From assembly GCF_040802235.1 (NCBI RefSeq), contig NC_133164.1, positions 114,222,302 to 114,286,301 of the forward strand: 64,000 nt of DNA. The letters run 5' to 3'. Every line of letters starts with the position of its first letter. Position 1 is the first letter of the stretch. The notes below the pieces were generated by a model. That model saw nothing but the letters and a program-made list of their open reading frames with translations, was not told the DNA's origin and made no database searches. A program made the translations under genes and the position numbers. Source of the DNA: Manis javanica (lineage: Eukaryota; Chordata; Mammalia; Pholidota; Manidae). Shown here in pieces: positions 59,701 to 64,000 of the stretch.

Positions 59701-62609
59701 TTTAGATTTATCCATGCCTTTAGAGTATTAATGCATATATTCATGTTATGCAAGAATATCAGTATACATACCTGTGCATGCACATATGTAACTGTATCAT
59801 CTAATTATATCTTTTCTTTTTTTTTAAATAGGGTAAAAGTGTAATGGTGGAAATGATGTGTCAAACTGGAACATTTAAATTAGCCTCCATAAAGGAGCCA
59901 CAGATGCAAGTTCTTGAGCTGCCTTATGTTAACAACAAACTAAGTATGATTATTCTGCTTCCCATAGGCACAGTTAGTCTAGAACAGGTAAAGTTACAAG
60001 AATGCTAACATGCAACAAAAGCATGTGTGCACGTGCATGCACACATGCTTTCCACATGCACACATGCTTCCCCACATTATGTGTATCCCATGATATTGGT
60101 GTGGTCAGTCACTAAGCCAGTCACACACTGGGTTTAGCAGTATTGCCACAGGGGCTGTGGGAGGAAGGGGAACGAACACCTGGTCCCTGGCTTCAGGACA
60201 GTGCATTTAGGAAGAACAATCTATTCTTATTTTTAAAAAGTGCACATGGAGGCAAAAATACCATCTTGTACAAATACACACACAGAGCAGTCATTTGACA
60301 CTTGGGAAACATTTTTCTATAGTGATGAAATTACATTGCAGGTTGGGGTTCCAGTCCACAGAAATCTGATTATCAGTCTTCTGCTCTGGAGCAGTATTTC
60401 TGATCCACATGTAACATGCTTTCATGGGACAACAGCCACTTTTACATTCAGGTTTTCTGGGGGAAATGAGTGCCACAGTCATTGAGAAAAGAGCGTGGAG
60501 GTGCCTAGAGTTTGGATCTAACCCATGGCCCTGACTGCAGCCCAGGCTGCCTAGCTCAGAGCAGGCAAGCCTCTGATACGCAGCGACTGCCCCCTACTCC
60601 CCAGCCTTGCTGGGACCTCCCAGCGCTCTTCTGGAATGACAAAAGTTTTTTAGGAGACCAACTGAGCTTCTGGGGTCTTGAAGCTGACTCCCCCCCCACC
60701 CCCCCACACATGGATGGAATGGCCACAGTCGGGGTTTCTAAGTCAAGGAGTGCCTGCTTGAGGTGACACAAGTAGTAGAGGAAGGGAAGCTTCTTGAACG
60801 CTTGGGTTGGGATGTATGCATTTGGATCTCTAGAGCAGCACAGCCACGCAGAGAACACATGTGACTAATTCAGAGGGTGTGGCTAATTCTGAGGGCTTGG
60901 GTCTCTGGGCATCGGTGGTAGGCTGCAGTGAAAGACAGAGGCATATCGAATTTGTAAGCAGTTTAGAAGTGGTCTTTCTTAACTTGTGATTCATTCATTT
61001 ATTCATTTATACACAAACATTTTGTGTCTACTAAGTGCTGAGAAACCCAGGCAAAGGGGTGCCACTGTAGAGTTATAATATCATGTAACAAGTGCCATGG
61101 TGGGCTCTGCAGAAGGTCCTGCGGAAGTAGAGGGGCTAGAGAATGAGGGGATCAAGAAGGTTTCCCAGTAGAGTGATCTCAATTCATGCCTCACTGGAGG
61201 AGTAGGTGGAACAAGGGAACCCTGGTCCAACCCGAGCAAAGCGCGAGTGTAGATGCCACGGAGGTAGGAGGCAGGGAGATGGGCGTGAGTCACGAAGTCA
61301 TGGCAACTTGGATTAGGCCAAAAAAGGAGTAAAGGAAAAGATGCTTAGGGAGAAAAACTGTCTTTATGTCTGATTTTATATTGTCAGAGTGGGGAAAGGT
61401 GTCAAAAAACTTCTCAACTCTTACAGTAGAATCATGGGGTTTGCGTGCCAGTTTGGAGCTGTGGGGAGGGCTGCCTAGGGAGTTTCAGATGCCCAAGGGG
61501 TGAAGTTTGAAGGGCTCACAAAGGATCATGAAACTGGACGGAGAAGCTTCGGGAATCCGCGGAGTGGAGTGGCGAGGTGGAGGTGTTCAGGGCACCCAGG
61601 GCTCAGCACCGGGGGGTGCTGGCAGGCAGGGAGCAAGAGGGTGTGAGGGCAGTGAGGACGAGTGGGTGGGTACCTCACAGCCGTGGGGGCCGGATGAGAA
61701 ACAGTGAGGGGAGCTCAAAGGAGGCGTGATGAAACGGTTCATGTGAGAACCAGGAAGAGATGGTTGAGTTCTTCCAGGAAATGGGGCCACGATGACTTCT
61801 GAGGTAACAGAGGGAGTTTGGGTGAAGCTTACATGCTGAGAGAATTAAGGCAAAAGGCTGGAATGTACATTTGAGACAAGAAGTAGACATAGAAAAGGGA
61901 AGACGTGGCCGAGTGCAAGATCCCTTTTTTCTTTCAGGTACATTTTAAAGGTACCTGACTTGGATTAGGCCAAAAAAGGAGTAAAGGAAAAGATGCTTAG
62001 GGAGAAAAACTGTCTTTATGTCTGATTTTATATTGTCAGAGTGGGGAAAGGTGTCAAAAAACTTCTCAACTGACTTGAGCACATTTTAAAGGTAGAAAAG
62101 AAAGATGATATTGACTCATTCATACTGAGAACCATAAAACGAACAGCGTTTAATGCAAAGTTGTGTGTTTGGCCTGTGGGGGCTCATCTGTGCTTGTCTC
62201 TTAGATAGAGAAGCAGCTCAACATGAAGACGCTTTACAAGTGGACCAGCCCTTCCACCATGACGGAAAGGGAAGTTCAAGTGCATATTCCCCGATTCAAA
62301 CTGGAAATCAAGTACGAGCTGAATTCTCTGCTAAAATCCCTTGGGATGACAGATATCTTCAACCAGGTCAAAGCCGATCTTTCTGGAATATCACCAGCCA
62401 AGGGCCTGTATTTATCAAAGGTCATTCACAAGTCATACGTGGAGGTCAATGAGGAGGGCACCGAGGCAGCAGCCGCCACCGGGGACAGCCTCGTTGTGAA
62501 AAGACTCCCGATCCGAGCTCAGTTCATAGCGAACCACCCCTTCCTGTTTTTCATAAAGCACATTCAGACCAACATGATTCTCTTCTGGGGCAAGCTTGCC
62601 TCTCCCTAA
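50601..62609 (+). CDS. SERPINB11: SERPINB11 (epipin), complete coding region over 7 exons
   Basis: Clade B serpin, predicted cytosolic. Joining 50601-50768, 51801-51860, 52995-53123, 55404-55521, 59048-59190, 59832-59987 and 62205-62609 gives 392 aa, the human length, with no premature stop. The best match is human SERPINB11 (MGSLSTANVEFCLDVFKEL start; VDFEQSTEETRK in exon 5; LPYVNNKLSM in exon 7). It keeps the hinge EEGTEAAAATG (residues 341-351) and NHPFLFFIK. Predicted P1-P1' is Lys357-Arg358. Trp188 (FKGQW) is present and residue 90 is Leu. In human the gene carries polymorphisms at these positions, including a stop, and its product is reported as non-inhibitory, whereas mouse Serpinb11 inhibits trypsin-like proteases. 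All introns are GT-AG. No promoter or exon 1 could be assigned. The gene lies in the same orientation as SERPINB13, about 26.5 kb downstream. Confidence 0.96.
51460..51700 (+). repeat. MIR SINE fragment in SERPINB11 intron 2
   Basis: 'gggcttgaaccctggagctg', 'gggcccaatttccctaacat', 'atggggataacagcatctac', 'agctcaggacttgggatagc' follow the MIR consensus. Confidence 0.85.
51801..51860 (+). CDS. SERPINB11: SERPINB11 exon 3
   Basis: Acceptor tttttctag|gtg. 20 codons, VLHFNHIAGSLKPDFVDSAK, the C-D loop, same length as recalled for human. Donor gtatga at 51861, phase 0. Confidence 0.94.
52995..53123 (+). CDS. SERPINB11: SERPINB11 exon 4
   Basis: Acceptor ggtgttccag|tgc. 43 codons, CSQAGRIHSELGVLF through KAMAVRQ. 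Residue 90 is Leu (tta), where human has Glu or a known stop allele. Donor gtaagc at 53124. Confidence 0.95.
53455..53830. repeat. MIR/L2 fragments in SERPINB11 intron 4
   Basis: A + strand MIR at about 53455-53575 (gacccaagtcctgacccact; gagcaagtcacttctgtctt) is followed by an antisense MIR/L2 at about 53630-53830 (tgtttgctatgtgcaactca). 53.9-55.3 kb holds nothing that I recognise. Confidence 0.7.
55404..55521 (+). CDS. SERPINB11: SERPINB11 exon 5
   Basis: 118 nt, QYLSCSEKLYEARLQTVDF through WVESKTN plus one base. Acceptor ctcttttacag|caa; donor gtaaga at 55522, phase 1. Confidence 0.96.
57105..57303 (+). repeat. 200-bp direct repeat, copy A
   Basis: Aligns with 58353-58552 with about nine substitutions and one indel by eye (about 95%), 1,248 bp apart. 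It includes a stretch reading 'aatggaagtgct' then 'atttcaaaggagtaaaatt'. Confidence 0.9.
58353..58552 (+). repeat. 200-bp direct repeat, copy B
   Basis: Second copy of 57105-57303. It sits at the 3' edge of the L1M block, next to a Tigger-like fragment. Confidence 0.9.
58615..58800 (+). repeat. Tigger/MER2-like DNA transposon fragment
   Basis: 'gcttgaacaacacaggtttg', then 'ggtccacttatatgtggatt', are words typical of the TcMar-Tigger terminal region. No full element was seen. Confidence 0.5.
59048..59190 (+). CDS. SERPINB11: SERPINB11 exon 6
   Basis: 143 nt. It encodes GKVTNLFGKGTLD through NAVYFKGQWQNKF to FQLCE and includes Trp188. Acceptor ctattataag|gaa, with a pyrimidine-rich tract just upstream; donor gtaagt at 59191. 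Confidence 0.96.
59832..59987 (+). CDS. SERPINB11: SERPINB11 exon 7
   Basis: 156 nt, 52 codons: GKSVMVEMMCQTGTF through LSMIILLPIGTVSLEQ. Acceptor tttttttaaatag|ggt; donor gtaaag at 59988, phase 0. Confidence 0.96.
60975..61200 (-). repeat. L2/MIR fragment in SERPINB11 intron 7
   Basis: 'attcatttattcatttatac', 'tctactaagtgctgagaaac', 'ggtttcccagtagagtgatc' resemble an antisense L2. A poly-C tract lies nearby at about 60693-60706. Confidence 0.5.
61306..61419 (+). repeat. 114-bp segment, source copy of a templated insertion
   Basis: Identical over 114 bp to 61958-62071. It lies in intron 7 of SERPINB11. Confidence 0.95.
61940..62094 (+). mobile_element. 127-bp templated insertion with 14-bp target-site duplication
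   Basis: The sequence acattttaaaggta occurs at 61940-61953 and again at 62081-62094. Between them, 61958-62071 is a perfect copy of 61306-61419, with four extra bases on the left and nine on the right. No poly-A tail is present. It ends about 110 bp before the last exon of SERPINB11. Confidence 0.9.
62205..62609 (+). CDS. SERPINB11: SERPINB11 exon 8 (last coding exon, stop TAA)
   Basis: Acceptor cttgtctcttag|ata. 134 codons plus TAA at 62607-62609. It carries the hinge, the reactive loop with predicted P4-P2' LVVKRL, FIANHPFLFFIKHIQ and the terminal FWGKLASP. Confidence 0.97.
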   Translation: MEKQLNMKTLYKWTSPSTMTEREVQVHIPRFKLEIKYELNSLLKSLGMTDIFNQVKADLSGISPAKGLYLSKVIHKSYVEVNEEGTEAAAATGDSLVVKRLPIRAQFIANHPFLFFIKHIQTNMILFWGKLASP

Positions 62610-62832
62610 AACACGGTTGAGTAAGGCTCAGAGTCACAGAGGCGGTGCAGGGACAAACCTGTGACTAACAGCGGTTCATCCCTTACACACCTCTTGTGCC
62701 TTGGTTTGATCATCTGCAAAATGGGTCTGGATCTTTCAGTCATCCCGTGTGTTGGTGAGCCTTAAGATTGTGGCGATCCTAGAAGAAGGCACATTACAAA
62801 GAAGTTTCTCTGGCTCCTGTCTTTGGTGCCTT

Positions 62833-62838
62833 ATTAAA
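62833..62838 (+). terminator. SERPINB11: Candidate SERPINB11 polyadenylation signal ATTAAA
   Basis: ATTAAA about 224 nt after the stop. Alternative AATAAA signals lie at 63046-63051 and 63099-63104. Which one is used cannot be told from sequence. Confidence 0.45.
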
Positions 62839-63109
62839 GTGCTGTCTGAGTGATGTGATCAAGTCAATCAGAACAATTTTTAAGGCTTAGATTTTTTGAT
62901 TTGTATTTATCAGTGAGTTCTTGGGTAATTGGCCAGTCTATCTTCAGACACCAATTTAAGGGCTTCAGCTTGGGTTGGATTTTTAAGTACAATTTTCCTT
63001 GTATAAGTAGATATAAATTTTAGTTCAAAACTCTGTATTGACTATAATAAATAGGTGAATGCCTTAAGTTCTTTGAAGATTTTTCATATACTGCAGCAAA
63101 TAAATGAGT

Positions 63110-64000
63110 TATGAAGGGAGACTGAATAAGAAGTCTAATTCAATGCACGTTGTAGTGGAATTTCTCACCAAATTTTTGCAGGCCCTACATTTATTAATCG
63201 ACTTTTCCCCCTCTTCCTTCTTCTCTCCCTCCCTTCCTTTTTCTCTTTCTCTCTTATTTTCTTCTAATAATACAGTGACTGAAGGCTCAGGACAGTAAAA
63301 AACAGAAATCAATCAGAAGATAAAAAATGCTTTTAAAGAAAGCTTCCCTATTTTCTACTCAAGAGAATGTGAAGTTGTGTTTAGATACGAGGGGCCATGA
63401 TGCACTGACACGCCTCCCCAGGCTCCTCTTGGGGAATGTGTCCTTTCTGAGCTCTCTCAGAGGTGTGAACAGGGCAGAGGGGCCCTGACCTCCCCATCTT
63501 TAACCCATCTTAGAAGCAGCAGCCCAAGATTGGCCGTTGCTCCCTCCTGAGGTGACTGGTCACCCTTTTGACTACTGATGTGGTGACAGCCAATGACAGC
63601 TTTCTCTTTCCCTTCTGAGCACAGAAGGATGAGGCTTCCTTATTGTTCTGGTAATAAAGATATATTATATTTTATTAATATTATATTTATATTATATAAA
63701 TATATAACTGATATGTTTGTCATATAATATGTAATTTATATAATATATATTACATTTATTAATAAAGATAAGGTAAGCAACAATAAACAACAATTTCGGC
63801 AGAGTTATATGACCAAAGAAAATCTCCTCAAAATAACATAAAATCACCTTGTGCCGCTGTCTTGCTGCACATGGTCTCCTAATGGTCCTTCACCAAGCCT
63901 GTGTCATGTGGCATAAAGCCAAGAAGCCCCCCTGGCCTGGCCACTTCAGCAGTCCCGGCATAGCGGGCTTAACTGGGGTGCAGTGGAGGCATGAAGCTAC
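63110..64000. other. 3' flank of SERPINB11, no gene recognised
   Basis: A pyrimidine-rich tract (about 63205-63265) and an AT-rich low-complexity tract (about 63655-63770). In human the next gene is SERPINB7, but no exon of it is visible here. Confidence 0.5.

Overview
The window is placental-mammal nuclear DNA. It has long AT-rich introns and intergenic stretches, many decayed L1, L2, MIR and hAT/Tigger repeats, canonical GT-AG introns, and two clade B (intracellular) serpin genes, both on the + strand. I saw no primate Alu, rodent B1/B2, carnivore CAN-SINE, ruminant Bov-tA or equine ERE element. The only clearly young insertion is a 435-bp L1-type retroposon at about 28.4 kb with an intact 18-bp target-site duplication. 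A genome with almost no young SINEs plus this element suggests a non-carnivore, non-ruminant laurasiatherian; a pangolin is my best guess, at low to moderate confidence.

Layout. 1-13.4 kb is intergenic and repeat-rich (HAL1/L1-like, MIR, L2, MER5A-like). 13.4-24.1 kb holds SERPINB13 (headpin/hurpin): a TATA promoter, one non-coding exon and seven coding exons that encode 390 aa without interruption. 24.1-50.5 kb lies between the two genes. It is filled with old L1 copies, the young retroposon, an unexplained CpG-rich island (about 28.9-29.85 kb), LTR-like sequence (about 32-34.8 kb) and a possible processed pseudogene. 50.6-62.9 kb holds SERPINB11: seven coding exons encoding 392 aa, open throughout. 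62.9-64 kb is 3' flank with AT-rich sequence.

The two serpins are ancient tandem paralogues. Their last four coding exons have the same lengths (118, 143, 156 and 405 nt) and intron phases. Both keep the serpin hinge (EEGTEAAAATG) and the C-terminal NHPFLFFIK motif. By homology SERPINB13 is an epithelial cytosolic inhibitor of papain-like cysteine cathepsins. SERPINB11 is a close relative whose inhibitory activity differs between species.

Most interesting points: (1) No SERPINB3/SERPINB4 homologue is visible between SERPINB13 and SERPINB11, where human has two on the opposite strand, and the interval is only about 26 kb. (2) An identical 114-bp local duplication, flanked by a 14-bp target-site duplication, sits just before the last SERPINB11 exon. 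(3) Several other short-range duplicated patches and perfect short hairpins suggest repeated local template-switch events. (4) The SERPINB13 reactive site differs from human. (5) SERPINB11 is intact, including the scaffold residue that is damaged in some human alleles. No operon, CRISPR array or tRNA/rRNA gene was seen.
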